Shown here: positions 9,828-20,154 of the stretch, piece by piece | Layout of the letters: each line of letters opens with the position of its first letter | Numbering within the stretch: the stretch's first letter is position 1 | DNA from: JAFGPL01 sp963781805 | GTDB taxonomy: Bacteria > Bacteroidota > Bacteroidia > Bacteroidales > UBA10428 | DNA length: 64,000 nt | Assembly (NCBI GenBank): GCA_963781805.1 | Contig: CAWAHF010000004.1 | Coordinates: 5,766,001 to 5,830,000 of the forward strand | Direction of reading: 5' to 3' | Translations under genes and position numbers: made by a program | Notes under the pieces: generated by a model | The model's input: only the letters and a program-made list of their open reading frames with translations | Databases searched by the model: none | What the model was told of the DNA's origin: nothing

Positions 9828-11378
9828 ATGAAAAGAATTGCATTTTTACCGGTAATTTGCATCGGTATGCTCTTTATGACATTTAGCATTAGTGCACAAC
9901 AGGCGACTAAAATTCCTTTAAATGCCGATATAACCAAAGACACCATTAGCCGGCATATTTATGGTCAGTTTTCTGAACACCTGGGACATTGTATTTATGG
10001 AGGAATATGGGTAGGAGAGGATTCTCCGATTCCCAATACCCGGGGCATTCGAAATGATATAGTCGCCGCATTGAAGCGCATAGAAATTCCTAACCTCCGG
10101 TGGCCCGGAGGGTGCTTTGCCGATGAATATCATTGGATGGATGGTATAGGTCCCCGCTCTGAAAGACCAAAAATGGTCAACACGCATTGGGGAGGTGTAA
10201 CCGAAGATAATAGTTTTGGCACCCATGAATTTATGGATTTATGCGAACAACTTGGTACCGAACCTTATATCTGTGGAAATGTTGGCAGCGGTTCGGTGGA
10301 AGAAATGTCACAATGGGTGGAATACATTACCTCGGATGGAGAAAATCCGATGTCGGAATTACGGAAGAAAAATGGACATCCCGATCCGTGGAAAGTGAAA
10401 TTCTGGGGCGTTGGGAATGAAAACTGGGGATGCGGTGGTAATATGACCGCTGAGTTTTACGCCGATCAATATAAGAGATATTCTACATATTGCCGAAATT
10501 ATGGTTCTAACAGGCTTTATAAGATAGCAGGAGGTCCTAGTTCTTCAGATTATCATTGGATGGAAACTCTTATGAAGAATGCTTCACGAAATATGCAAGG
10601 TATTTCACTGCACCATTATACTATTACCAAAAACTGGCAGGATAAAGGGTCTGCTACCGAATTTTCCGAAGATGAATATTTTACCACTATTCAAAGGACG
10701 CTGGAAATGGATAATTTGTTAACCCGTCATTCAAGCGTTATGGATCAATATGATCCGAATAAAAGGGTAGGGTTGATGGTTGATGAATGGGGAGTATGGT
10801 ATAATGTGGAACCCGGCACAAACCCCGGATTTCTTTTTCAGCAAAATACAATAAGGGATGCCCTGGTGGCAGCTATCAATCTGAATATTTTTAACAATCA
10901 TTGCGACCGGGTCAGAATGGCCAATATTGCCCAAATGGTAAATGTGCTGCAGGCATTGATATTAACCGATAATGAAAAAATGGTATTAACCCCTACATTT
11001 TATGTATATGAAATGTACAAGGTTCATCATGATGCCGCACTAATACCTCTTGATTTTGTATCACCGGACTATGTAATGGGCGAGAAAAAAATTCCTGCAA
11101 TCAGCGCTTCAGCTTCGAGAGATAGGAACGGTATGATTCATATTACAATCTCAAATGCAGATCCCAATACTGAACAAAGTGTATCATTTGATATCCGGGG
11201 AGCTTCAGTTTCGAATGCCACAGGGAAAGTACTTACAGCAAAGGAACTGAACGCCCACAATACATTCGAAAATCCCGATGTGGTAAAAACGGCAGATTTT
11301 AAAGATATGAAGCTTTCGAAGAATACCTTAACCGTAAAACTTCCTTCAAAATCGGTGGTAATGATTGAAATGAAGTAA
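9828..11378 (+). CDS. GH51 alpha-L-arabinofuranosidase, secreted
   Basis: 516 residues from the ATG at 9828. This start begins a clear signal peptide (MKRIAFLPVICIGMLF... ending SISAQQ); an upstream in-frame start at 9756 would overlap the GH3 gene and break the signal. The catalytic acid/base sits in GVGNENWGCGG and the nucleophile in LMVDEWGVWY, both as in clan GH-A GH51. A C-terminal beta-sandwich (from about residue 400) completes the family length. It removes arabinofuranosyl side chains, working with the GH3 enzyme encoded just before it. Confidence 0.93.
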   Translation: MKRIAFLPVICIGMLFMTFSISAQQATKIPLNADITKDTISRHIYGQFSEHLGHCIYGGIWVGEDSPIPNTRGIRNDIVAALKRIEIPNLRWPGGCFADEYHWMDGIGPRSERPKMVNTHWGGVTEDNSFGTHEFMDLCEQLGTEPYICGNVGSGSVEEMSQWVEYITSDGENPMSELRKKNGHPDPWKVKFWGVGNENWGCGGNMTAEFYADQYKRYSTYCRNYGSNRLYKIAGGPSSSDYHWMETLMKNASRNMQGISLHHYTITKNWQDKGSATEFSEDEYFTTIQRTLEMDNLLTRHSSVMDQYDPNKRVGLMVDEWGVWYNVEPGTNPGFLFQQNTIRDALVAAINLNIFNNHCDRVRMANIAQMVNVLQALILTDNEKMVLTPTFYVYEMYKVHHDAALIPLDFVSPDYVMGEKKIPAISASASRDRNGMIHITISNADPNTEQSVSFDIRGASVSNATGKVLTAKELNAHNTFENPDVVKTADFKDMKLSKNTLTVKLPSKSVVMIEMK

Positions 11379-12252
11379 AATTTAAATACTATTTAAAAGG
11401 ATAATTGTCTGAAAAATCTTTCGGGGTGTCATTCTGAAATTACCGGCACCGGATGGCTCAAATTAAACCACGTTATTGCGGTGTCCGCGCTATAGCCTTG
11501 GCGAAAGCGCGAAGGAAGAACGACTGAAGCCTGTTTGCCAAACAAGGCTGGCAATCTCACCCCACTACAAGCTCGTCATCAGATGTCATAGTGTTTTATC
11601 CGGGTATCAATCACGGGTTCATTCTTTAAGTCACTGACTTAAGCAAGTTTCGAAAGTAAACTCCTTATGCCGATTTAACTTCTTTTGCATCGAAAAATAA
11701 CATATTATGACATTAACAGAACCATTTAGTTCTTTTTATTTTCTGTCAGCAAAATACAAAATATTTTCCATCACCAGATCGGTATGAAAGAAAAATGCAA
11801 CGTATTCGTTTGCATTTAAAGGCGAAATTACAACTTAGAAGGTGTGCAAAAAGTCTCTGTGTAACTCTTTTTCTTCACCGTGACCCTCTGTGGTAAACTA
11901 TTTAAATTAAACCACAGTGAAATAAGAGGAATGCACAGAGAGACACTGCGTGGGATTATAATGTCAACTTTATTTTTTGGATACCCTCAATCTCATAATT
12001 TATTCCGATCCTTCGGAAAGCGAAGCGAATAACCTCTTACCAGAAGAGGGGGCTAAAATTGAACCAATTTTTTCCACAAGCCTGGACCAGTTAAAAAGGT
12101 TCGGGCTACAAGTTAGAACCATTAAGGGGACAAGACAGAGCGAATTTATTTCATAGGCATAAGAACTAATTATTAAATCTGTTGTTTCATATTGCATGAT
12201 GTGCTATAATTAAACAAGGCTGATCACAAGTAATTACCTTACGTTGATTTCA
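11379..12252. other. Long intergenic region without a gene
   Basis: 874 bases. It holds an imperfect inverted repeat at 11853-11944 (listed separately) and otherwise no credible coding sequence. A short open stretch near 12000-12170 on the plus strand looks slightly protein-like but has no start or recognisable family, and could be a gene remnant. Confidence 0.6.
11853..11944. repeat. Imperfect inverted repeat (MITE-like relic)
   Basis: The left arm begins GTCTCTGTG and the right arm ends CACAGAGAGAC; inner segments CTTCACCGTG and CCACAGTGAA also pair, around an AT-rich centre. It could fold as a long bulged hairpin. No coding capacity. Confidence 0.6.
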
Positions 12253-14157
12253 ATGAAAAATTTTTACCTGATTTTATTTAATATCTTGACAGGAAGTGTT
12301 TTATTAAATGCACAGAACATTTCAGTTCCCACGCAGCGTTACAATGATTACAGGACAGGATGGAACACATTTGAAACTATTTTAAAACCAGGCAATGTTA
12401 ACGATTCTCAGTTTGGAATGGTATTTACAAGGACTGTAGATGATAGAATATTTGCAAACCCTCTTTTGATTTCCAATTTATCCATAAAAGGAAAATCACA
12501 GAATGTTTTGTTCATAGAAACCATGAATAATTCTGTATACGCTTTTGATGCGGATGATCCTTTGGCATCAGCCCCATTGTGGCATGTAAATGTAACATCG
12601 CCGGGAAACAGGGTGTTTAAAAATACAGACTCACCCTGTTCAAATTTTGAACCGAAGGTTGGAATAGTTTGCACGCCTGTTATTGACACTGTTACAGAAA
12701 CAATGTATTTTATTAGTAGTGAATATAATACAGGCACCAATAAAGCACAACAATATTTTCATGCACTTGATATTACCACCGGAAGTGAAAAAGCAGGAAG
12801 CCCGACACTTATATCTGCTTCTGTCCCGGGAACCGGAGACGCTTCAATAAATGACACGGTATTTTTTGATCCCTCACATCAATTACAACGTACCGCAATG
12901 TTGCTGCACGATGGAGTTGTTTATGCCTGCTGGGCTTCTTTTTGCGACCGCGACCCATACCATGGCTGGGTTATGGGTTTTGATGCATCAACTTGCAAAT
13001 TAAAATATACATACAATAATACGCCTAACGGTTCTCAAGGTGGTATATGGATGGAAGGAAATGCCCCCAGTGTAGATGATGATGGTTATATCTATATTAT
13101 TTCCGGCAATGGAACTGTTGGCGATGGAATTGACCCTAATAATCCTATCGGGAGGGGTGAATCTATACTGAAATTCAAACCAACAAAAGATTCTCTTAAA
13201 CTGATAAATTTCTTTACTCCCGCAGATTATGAAAACCTTGAACAAAATGATCTTGATTATGGAATGGGCACTGCCATGTTAATTCCAAACTCTGATTTAT
13301 CCGTATCAAGTTCTAAAGAGGGGGTAATTTATCTTCTTGATGATACAAAACTGGGGAAATACACACCAGGCAATGACTCTGTAATTCAATATTTTTCTGT
13401 TATTCCAGGCAATGTGCGACAAAGCGTCATTATGGGAATGCCTGTATATTACCATTACATTTCGCAAGCCGATTCAGAATTTGTTTATGTTTGGGGCTCT
13501 TTGGATTACCTAAAACAATTCACATTTGACAGGTCAAAAATGGCATTTGATTTATCCAACACAATTACCGGGAATACAGTGTTGCCTAATTCCAGGTATG
13601 GGCCAATAATTTCAGGATCAAGTAATGGCACAGAAGCAGGAACAGGGATCCTTTGGGCCTTAAGGTTTACAAGTGACGTTAACGGTAATGCTCTCCTGGA
13701 AGCTTATGATGCCCGTGATGTCAGAAAACTATTATGGAGCAGTAATACGATGGCGGAAAATAACCTGGGTATTTATCCCAAGTTTAACTACCCGGTGGTT
13801 GCAAATGGTAAAGTATATGTATGCTCACAGTCAGGTAAGATTTATGTTTACGGTCTTAAAAATTCAGTTTCTTCAAATATAACAAATGAAAGTATCCAAT
13901 CACATTTTTCAATAACTCCAAATCCTGCAAAATCATCTATAACCATAGAATATTCTGTATCGAACCCCGCCGATAAGCTAACTATTTCATTTTTTGATCT
14001 AACCGGCAGAAATGCAATGGATATTTCTGTTGACTCAAAACCCGGTGAAAACATTCAAATCATTCCGTTAAACGACAGATTAAAATCCGGGATATATTGT
14101 GTAATGTTGCGTTCCAACAAACAAATATTAGGAATAACCAGGCTTTTAAAATACTAG
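12253..14157 (+). CDS. Secreted propeller-like protein with T9SS sorting domain
   Basis: 634 residues from the ATG at 12253, which opens a signal peptide (MKNFYLILFNILTGSVLLNA). The middle resembles a PQQ-type beta-propeller, with repeated blades such as NSVYAFDADD and GWVMGFDAS and a late KVYVCSQSGKIYVYG. The last about 80 residues form a type IX secretion sorting domain (ITPNPAKSSITIEYS ... GIYCVMLRS ... RLLKY). The protein should be exported to the surface or outside the cell. It stands alone between two long non-coding regions, so no partner is suggested. Ligand unknown. Confidence 0.82.
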   Translation: MKNFYLILFNILTGSVLLNAQNISVPTQRYNDYRTGWNTFETILKPGNVNDSQFGMVFTRTVDDRIFANPLLISNLSIKGKSQNVLFIETMNNSVYAFDADDPLASAPLWHVNVTSPGNRVFKNTDSPCSNFEPKVGIVCTPVIDTVTETMYFISSEYNTGTNKAQQYFHALDITTGSEKAGSPTLISASVPGTGDASINDTVFFDPSHQLQRTAMLLHDGVVYACWASFCDRDPYHGWVMGFDASTCKLKYTYNNTPNGSQGGIWMEGNAPSVDDDGYIYIISGNGTVGDGIDPNNPIGRGESILKFKPTKDSLKLINFFTPADYENLEQNDLDYGMGTAMLIPNSDLSVSSSKEGVIYLLDDTKLGKYTPGNDSVIQYFSVIPGNVRQSVIMGMPVYYHYISQADSEFVYVWGSLDYLKQFTFDRSKMAFDLSNTITGNTVLPNSRYGPIISGSSNGTEAGTGILWALRFTSDVNGNALLEAYDARDVRKLLWSSNTMAENNLGIYPKFNYPVVANGKVYVCSQSGKIYVYGLKNSVSSNITNESIQSHFSITPNPAKSSITIEYSVSNPADKLTISFFDLTGRNAMDISVDSKPGENIQIIPLNDRLKSGIYCVMLRSNKQILGITRLLKY

Positions 14158-14387
14158 TTTGATTATGTTTTGTAAAAAGTCTGTTCTCACAAATACCACC
14201 TGCGTTAATGCTTGTATGGCCCTGCATTTATCTTGCAGTGTTTTAACATTAACGTTAATGGCTTTTTCAGGTCTTTCTTATTGGTGAGGCCCCCTGGATT
14301 CGACCGTCTGCGTCTAATTGCTTTTACCGGCACTTTTACATCAGTAAATAATGCGAATTAAGGGTCGAAATCAAATATATGGACTTT

Positions 14388-14505
14388 ATCTTTGTGAATC
14401 TTTGTGTCTTAGCGACTTAGTGGCAATGGGAAGATAGCCACAAACCTGTCCGCCGCATTGCTTAGGCAGGCGGGGGCACAAATTCACTAAGTATCACTAA
14501 GGTAA
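14388..14505. repeat. Palindromic repeat relic with an inner hairpin
   Basis: CTTAGCGACTTAGTGG on the left faces CACAAATTCACTAAGTATC on the right. Between them sits a second GC-rich hairpin (CCTGTCCGCC ... GGCAGGCGGG). The nested arrangement suggests one short palindrome inserted into another. Confidence 0.5.
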
Positions 14506-14888
14506 GTTTGCAAAATACTGATTCCTAATTATATATGCTAATAAGTTTTAAACCTTAATTCGCATAAATAATTAAATGTTATATATATCTTCTTAAAGTT
14601 CTTATTAAAAATCAAATGAGTTTATTGAATGCTTCAGTCTAAAACTTGCAAAGGATTGAATTGTACTGAAATAAGTTATTCTGTAATAATGGATACTGCA
14701 ATTATAAGCAATACAATTTATGCGCCTAATACATAAACATATCTATAAAGAAATGAAGCCTGTTTGCTGATACTGGCAGATAATCTCAACACTCTCCCAT
14801 CTCATTATACTATATATGTTCATGTTTCAAAGTTAAGATCGCCTCACTGCGTTCGCGATGACGTGGATGCTGAGGGCAGGGTTTCATT

Positions 14889-15022
14889 TACAGTCTTCCC
14901 TTTGCGGTTCTCTGCGAAATCCCCGCATGCCAATGCGAAGTATCGGGAAGGTTGGCGAAACTTTGCGTAATAACTCTTCAAACCAAAACTGTTTCACGCA
15001 AAGGCGCAAAGTTGCAAAAGGC
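14889..15022. repeat. CGCAAAG-type inverted repeat
   Basis: CTTTGCGGTTCTCTGCG on the left is roughly complementary to CGCAAAGGCGCAAAGTTGC on the right. Imperfect; non-coding. Confidence 0.45.
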
Positions 15023-15107
15023 TGACACTTCTGCGTAAAACAAAACACGAATGCTCCCAATCCCAACCTTGACATTATAAATGTATTCTTTTTACCTTAT
15101 CAAAGGC

Positions 15108-15869
15108 TTACTTCTCCAGCCAAAATTTAAATTCCTGAACTTTTTCCCGGCTAACGATGATATCTTTATCATCATTATTCATTATTTTCAGCTTTAACCT
15201 GCTGTTGGAGTATTGTACAATGTCTTTGATCGAAGGAAACGCAACAATAAATTGCCGGTTGATACGAAAGAAGATTGCCGGATCAATCAACTCCTGTAAC
15301 TGATCCAGCGAATAGTTGATATCATAATTCCGGTTGGCAGTGGTTTGCAAAAAGGTGGCTTTTTCAATGCTGTAAAAACAGTTCACCTCTTCAATGGCAA
15401 CAATTTTTATATGCTCCCCGACTTTTATGACAAACCTGCTTTTATATTCTTTGGTAAATGACTGTAATACTTTATCGAAAACCTGCTGCGGATATTTGAA
15501 CAGATTTTGATGAAACGGACTGTTCCTGAACTTGTCCAACGCATTCTTCAGATCATCTAAATCAATAGGTTTCAGCAAATAATCAATACTGTTAACCTTG
15601 AATGCCCTGAGTGTATACTCTTCAAATGCAGTAGTAAAAATCACGGGTGAACTCACAATAGTCTTTTCAAAAATTTCAAAACTCAATCCGTCCGATAATT
15701 GAATATCCATCAGGATTAAATCGGGTGGTGGATTGGTATTGAACCAGTCGACTGCATTTTTTACCGATTGAATGATGCTTAAAATTTTGATATTGCTATC
15801 GTACGTCAGTACCAGTTCTTTGATCCTGTTCGCGGCAATTATTTCATCTTCAATTATAAGGCAGGTCAT
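15108..15869 (-). CDS. LytTR-family response regulator
   Basis: 253 residues. The receiver domain (1-120) has the acidic pair EDE near residue 7-9, phospho-acceptor D55 in LILMDIQL and the conserved lysine in YLLKPI. A LytTR DNA-binding domain fills about residues 145-250 (FFRINRQFIVAF is typical). Its start overlaps the end of the sensor kinase gene by 4 bp, so the two form one translationally coupled operon. It should bind imperfect direct repeats at its target promoters; the nearest candidates are the TPR and TonB-receptor genes next to it, but no site was identified. Confidence 0.92.
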   Translation of the reverse strand: MTCLIIEDEIIAANRIKELVLTYDSNIKILSIIQSVKNAVDWFNTNPPPDLILMDIQLSDGLSFEIFEKTIVSSPVIFTTAFEEYTLRAFKVNSIDYLLKPIDLDDLKNALDKFRNSPFHQNLFKYPQQVFDKVLQSFTKEYKSRFVIKVGEHIKIVAIEEVNCFYSIEKATFLQTTANRNYDINYSLDQLQELIDPAIFFRINRQFIVAFPSIKDIVQYSNSRLKLKIMNNDDKDIIVSREKVQEFKFWLEK

Positions 15870-16900
15870 GATTCTTTCAGTTCAATTTTCGGAATTTTTA
15901 CAATAAATTCCTTCTCATTTTCTACAATGTCCACTTTATTTGAGGAAAGATATTCATATCGTTTGATAAGATTATCAAGCCCGGTGCCTGAATTCTCCCG
16001 GATAACCTTTTTCTTCTGGAGGTTATTTTTAAGAATGTAATATACGTTGGTTTCTTCCAGCTCAATACTCAACGGGTGATCGATGGAGACTTCGTTGTGT
16101 TTGATGGCATTTTCAACCAGAATTTGCAATGACAGGGGAGCAACAAGGCCTTTTAAACTGGAAATATCAGAGTTAAAGCTTAAACCGTCTCCGTATCTGA
16201 TTTTTTGCAGATAGATATAATCATCAATAAATTTTAACTCTACAGAAATTGGAACCGTCTCTTTGTCTTTTTGCTCCAGAACATATCGGTAAGTATCTGC
16301 TAGTTTTTTAATATACTTTGTAGCCAGTTTACTGTCTTTTTCAACAATTCCGGTAAGGGTATTCAACGTGTTAAACAGAAAATGGGGATTTACCTGATTC
16401 TTAAGAGCCTCATATTTGGCAATAAGGTTTTCCTGTTTAAGTCTCTCTTCATTTTTTAAAGTTTCCATCCAGTATTTTGCGAGATATCGCGGATAGAACA
16501 TTCCCATAAAAGCCAGATAGAGGGTTGTGCCTAATAATCCGGTAAAGATCAGGTTGCGATAGTTTATCCCCGGAATATCAAATACATATTTGAAGAACAG
16601 GAATGGAACTGCAAAGCTTACAAATGTTCCCCAGGATGCAAACAATAGAATTGCAATTGAATTTGCCCTCATTGGATTTTTTGTCCATCTGAAACGCTTA
16701 CCTGTATACTTGCCTAAAAACTTACTCCCCTTCCAATAAAGGAGGCCGTAACATAATCCATAGGAAAAACTCCTGATAAACCGATCGAATGATTCAAACA
16801 GCGCTTTACCGTTAAAGAAGTAAGATATGGCTACAGATATCAGCATGAGCCATAATATCCAAAATATCTCAGTAACAATTTTTTTTCTTATTATTTTCAT
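15866..16900 (-). CDS. LytS-type sensor histidine kinase
   Basis: 344 residues. The first about 140 residues contain four to five hydrophobic membrane segments with no large sensor domain. A short helical linker leads to the His_kinase domain with the motif NPHFLFNTLNT (phospho-acceptor histidine, about residue 173), then the N-box LVENAIKHN and the glycine-rich SGTGLDNL. It should phosphorylate the LytTR regulator encoded 4 bp into its own end. The signal is unknown. Confidence 0.92.
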   Translation of the reverse strand: MKIIRKKIVTEIFWILWLMLISVAISYFFNGKALFESFDRFIRSFSYGLCYGLLYWKGSKFLGKYTGKRFRWTKNPMRANSIAILLFASWGTFVSFAVPFLFFKYVFDIPGINYRNLIFTGLLGTTLYLAFMGMFYPRYLAKYWMETLKNEERLKQENLIAKYEALKNQVNPHFLFNTLNTLTGIVEKDSKLATKYIKKLADTYRYVLEQKDKETVPISVELKFIDDYIYLQKIRYGDGLSFNSDISSLKGLVAPLSLQILVENAIKHNEVSIDHPLSIELEETNVYYILKNNLQKKKVIRENSGTGLDNLIKRYEYLSSNKVDIVENEKEFIVKIPKIELKES

Positions 16901-16968
16901 TGCTTAAATATACTTAAATTTTGAATTTTGATTTGGCTAGTGTTATGTCAATCTTAATATGCCATACA

Positions 16969-17024
16969 GTCATGCTGAATTTATTTCAGCATCTCTTGAG
17001 ATTCCGAATCAAGTTCGGAATGAC
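16969..17024. repeat. Double-hairpin short palindromic repeat
   Basis: Begins GTCATGCTGAA and ends TTCGGAATGAC. It contains two adjacent stem-loops: GCTGAATTTATTTCAGC and ATTCCGAATCAAGTTCGGAAT. Repeats with these words are widespread in Bacteroidetes intergenic DNA. It lies between the kinase gene and the TPR gene. Confidence 0.65.
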
Positions 17025-17109
17025 TTTATCGACTAGATTATTTGACATGACTCAATTTACCTACAATCCATTCTTCCTTCCTTCCTTCCTTTCATCCTCT
17101 CCCCGTCAA

Positions 17110-17751
17110 TCACTTATCACTACACTTCCCCACTAGCTGAGCATTATACTCCTTTCCCCAGTCGGGCATAAATTCATCTTTCTTTTCAAATTTATCAAAT
17201 AGTTCAGCAGCTTTCTTCAACAACGGGCAAGCTGCTTTCATTCCTCCGCCATATGCCTCGGGCGTGTACATCAGGTTCATTCCTTTGAGGTACCAGGGTC
17301 TGGGATTATCCGCATTCAGTTCAATCGATTTGTCAAAAGCTTTGCTGGCTTTTACCGAATATTCGGCTGAATTATTTTGAGGATCAAGAGAGATATATGC
17401 CTGATACATCATTCCCTGCAATGCATAAATTTCAGATTCTTCGGGATTGATCTTCAATATCTGGTTCACCAGGTTCTCACTTTTTTTAATCAGATCTGTC
17501 TTTTTGGTTACATCCTGTTCTTTAAAAGAAAGAATAATATAGCAATACGCAGCATAATATCCGGGCAACCATTCCTTCGGTTCTGCATTTGCAATACGTT
17601 CAAAATAGTTGGCATTCGTTTGAAAATCATTCAGACTCTTAATATTTTTCATCGAGTCTAAACCATCTTTCATGGCTTTTTCATAGCCTGTCTGAGAAAA
17701 TCCTGCAAAGGACATTAAAGCGAATAATAATGATAATGTAATTGTTTTCAT
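17110..17751 (-). CDS. Secreted TPR-like protein
   Basis: 213 residues from the ATG at 17751, chosen because it opens a signal peptide (MKTITLSLLFALMSFAGFSQ) and because longer versions would run into the TonB-receptor gene. The mature part is helical with tetratricopeptide-like repeats (for example NPEESEIYALQGMMYQAYIS and NADNPRPWYLKGMNLMY). It should be periplasmic and probably binds a partner. It lies 19 bp after the TonB receptor stop on the same strand, so co-expression is likely. No enzymatic motif is seen. Confidence 0.8.
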   Translation of the reverse strand: MKTITLSLLFALMSFAGFSQTGYEKAMKDGLDSMKNIKSLNDFQTNANYFERIANAEPKEWLPGYYAAYCYIILSFKEQDVTKKTDLIKKSENLVNQILKINPEESEIYALQGMMYQAYISLDPQNNSAEYSVKASKAFDKSIELNADNPRPWYLKGMNLMYTPEAYGGGMKAACPLLKKAAELFDKFEKKDEFMPDWGKEYNAQLVGKCSDK

Positions 17752-17770
17752 AATAAATGTATTTAATATG

Positions 17771-19909
17771 TTATTTAATAGAAATGAAAATTCCAATAAT
17801 AAAAGTTCGTCTTGAATAAGGTTGGATGGCATGAGCCTGGTAGACCCCTGATCCGTCGGGTTGCGATTCATAATGATATCCGAATACATTCCTGAATCCC
17901 ATAACATTTGTGCATGATACATAAATAATTGTGAAATTTCCGAACAGATTTGTCAGGTGACTTGCAGCCAGGCTCAAATCATTGAATGGCCTGGTTCTGT
18001 TGGTTAAAAAACCGGTAGTATTGGGATTAAAGTACGGTCTGCCACTGCGATATTTGTACGAAAGACTCAGTTGGGTACTGATTTTCGAATACCAGTATTT
18101 GAATACGATCGACAGGTTGTGTTTTGAAACATAATCAGGTGTTGCTTCAATGGGATAATCCCGGTACATTCTTTTCGTATCGAGAAATGAATAGGATATC
18201 CAGTAATCAGCCATCTTGAAAGTTTGTTTGTCGCGCCAGAAAACATCAATTCCACGTGCATATCCAAAACCGTTATTGTCTATCTCTGCATAATCCGAAT
18301 TTCCTGAAGATACATAGTTAATCAGGTGATGATACTGCTTCTGATAGGCTTCAATTCTGAAAATCTGGTTGTTTTCTGCGTATTGGTAATTCAGAATATA
18401 ATGCGTGGCATTTTCATAATTCAAACTATCCGTATATACCTGAAAATCATTATCCGGTTCCTGGTAGAACCGACCATAAGCAATTGAAAACTGATTTCGT
18501 TTATAAAACTGGTAAGCCAGTGAAAGTCTTGGAGCTGCATCAAATCTTTGGAGATAGCTTGAGTATTCGGTGCGTTCCCCAACTCTGAAGGCAATATTTT
18601 TGCTGAGTCTGACATCTGCCTCAGCAAATCCTGCAAAAAGGAAATCGGTATAGCTGCGTATGTAATTTTCTGACAGAGTAAAATCGGAATACTTTTTCTG
18701 ATTTTCGAGAACGAAGGTTTCAACTCCGAATTTCAGGGTAATGTTTTTACTGAAATAGTTATTCAATGATACTCTTGTATGGCCCGAATTCAAATCATCG
18801 GTCAACCGGGTCTGATTAATGTTATAGGTTTCTTGTGTAAGATTGACAGCCAGCCCCGACTTAATAATCCATTTATCTCCCAGGGGAGTGTTAAAGGTAG
18901 TGCTTTGAAAAAGGTTCTTATCCTGCAGGCCAATCCTATCGATGGTATTCGTGCTGTAGTTTGGATAATTCAGGGCGCTTTTGGAACCTGAACAGGTAAG
19001 AAAAGATTTAATCATTCCCTCTTTACCTACTTTTTTTCTGAATCTGACCTGTCCACTGAGACTTTCCGGTACCTTTTGCCAGTCAAGATCACTTTTGATC
19101 ATTGCAAAATAAGGGGTCAGGTTGTTATAATTGGTTTCAACCGTTAGCGAAGAATTGGTGAACCGCTGCGTATGGCTTAGTCCGACGCCAACACTTAGCA
19201 AAGAAATACTGGACAGGGATTCATCGGCAACCCCTTCGGTGTTCAGTTCCAACACAGAAGACAATGCCTGGCCATATTCTGCGGAGTATCCTCCGGTACT
19301 GAACAGAACCCCATTGAACAAAAAGGGTGAGAATCTGCCTCGGGCCGGTATATCAGGCATTCTCGATGTATAAGGTGAGGAGATGAGCATGCCATCCATA
19401 AAGGTTTTCATTTCATGGCTCTCTCCGCCACGAACAATGATTTTTCCTGTTTCTCCTTCGGTCTGGGCTCCGGGCAGCATGTTCAGGGCGCCGTAAATAT
19501 CCCCCTCAGCATTGGCAGTGGTGACAATATCCAGTGAACTTAAAAGCACAGATCTTTTTTTATCTCCTGCTTCAAATGTCCCGGCAGTAATTACCACCTG
19601 GTCGAGGCTACTGGATGATTCTTTTAGCTTAATGTTAATTGTGATGATGCTTTTATTTAACATCAGCGGTATTTCAACGGTTTCGTAACCAATATATCCA
19701 ACCACAAGCATGCCGGTATCCTTCATTGAAGTATTGAATCTGAAAAATCCGCTTGTATCAGAGGTTGCGCCTGTATAAGTGCCCTTCAGGTAAATATTGG
19801 CTCCGATTAGAGGTTTCCCGGTATCATCCTTTACTGTACCATGAATGGTGGTTTGGGCAGTAAGGGAAATGGATGTGAAAAATAAAACTGTTATTAAAAA
19901 TGTTTTCAT
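17771..19909 (-). CDS. TonB-dependent outer-membrane receptor
   Basis: 712 residues. A signal peptide (about 1-18) is followed by a carboxypeptidase-regulatory-like domain (IHGTVKDDTGKPLIGANIYL, about 20-95), a plug domain (GALNMLPGAQTEGETG ... VRGGESHEM) and a beta-barrel to the C-terminus. It lacks the length (about 1000 residues) and the SusD partner of SusC proteins, so it is a shorter CarboxypepD_reg TonB receptor. It imports an unknown ligand. The TPR gene follows on the same strand and the LytTR two-component genes lie just beyond. Confidence 0.9.
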   Translation of the reverse strand: MKTFLITVLFFTSISLTAQTTIHGTVKDDTGKPLIGANIYLKGTYTGATSDTSGFFRFNTSMKDTGMLVVGYIGYETVEIPLMLNKSIITINIKLKESSSSLDQVVITAGTFEAGDKKRSVLLSSLDIVTTANAEGDIYGALNMLPGAQTEGETGKIIVRGGESHEMKTFMDGMLISSPYTSRMPDIPARGRFSPFLFNGVLFSTGGYSAEYGQALSSVLELNTEGVADESLSSISLLSVGVGLSHTQRFTNSSLTVETNYNNLTPYFAMIKSDLDWQKVPESLSGQVRFRKKVGKEGMIKSFLTCSGSKSALNYPNYSTNTIDRIGLQDKNLFQSTTFNTPLGDKWIIKSGLAVNLTQETYNINQTRLTDDLNSGHTRVSLNNYFSKNITLKFGVETFVLENQKKYSDFTLSENYIRSYTDFLFAGFAEADVRLSKNIAFRVGERTEYSSYLQRFDAAPRLSLAYQFYKRNQFSIAYGRFYQEPDNDFQVYTDSLNYENATHYILNYQYAENNQIFRIEAYQKQYHHLINYVSSGNSDYAEIDNNGFGYARGIDVFWRDKQTFKMADYWISYSFLDTKRMYRDYPIEATPDYVSKHNLSIVFKYWYSKISTQLSLSYKYRSGRPYFNPNTTGFLTNRTRPFNDLSLAASHLTNLFGNFTIIYVSCTNVMGFRNVFGYHYESQPDGSGVYQAHAIQPYSRRTFIIGIFISIK

Positions 19910-20106
19910 CGTTGCCTATTTATATAATTTTCTTTGCAAATCTCATCATCATCCAACCGTTAAAAAAATAATTGTTACCGAACTGCAAGAGCTTAAAGAT
20001 GAATTGAAGAAAATGAAGGATGGATTGGAAATACATAAAACATAGTTGTTTTTTTAAAATATTATAATTTAATGTATAAAATATTTGACATTGTGTAAAT
20101 AATATT

Positions 20107-20114
20107 TATCTTTG
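20107..20114 (+). promoter_or_regulatory. Candidate Bacteroidetes -7 element
   Basis: TATCTTTG matches TAnnTTTG, 41 bases before the ATG at 20155. No good TTTG box is found about 20 bases upstream. It would serve the membrane protein + XRE gene pair. Confidence 0.4.
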
Positions 20115-20154
20115 TGTCGATAATTATTAACATTAAGTCAAAAATAACAGACAT

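Larger units (their letters stand above)
14158..15107. other. Long intergenic region rich in palindromic relics
   Basis: 950 bases with no credible gene. It contains two palindromic patches (about 14388-14505 and 14889-15022), and a short motif GATCGCCTCACTGCGTTCGC near 14838 of a kind often scattered in Bacteroidetes intergenic DNA. The second patch contains phased repeats of CGCAAAG-like words. Confidence 0.6.

Noticed and set aside
12000..12197. Short open frames on both strands in the 11379-12252 gap
   Set aside because: No start with a plausible context and no recognisable family; at most a gene remnant.
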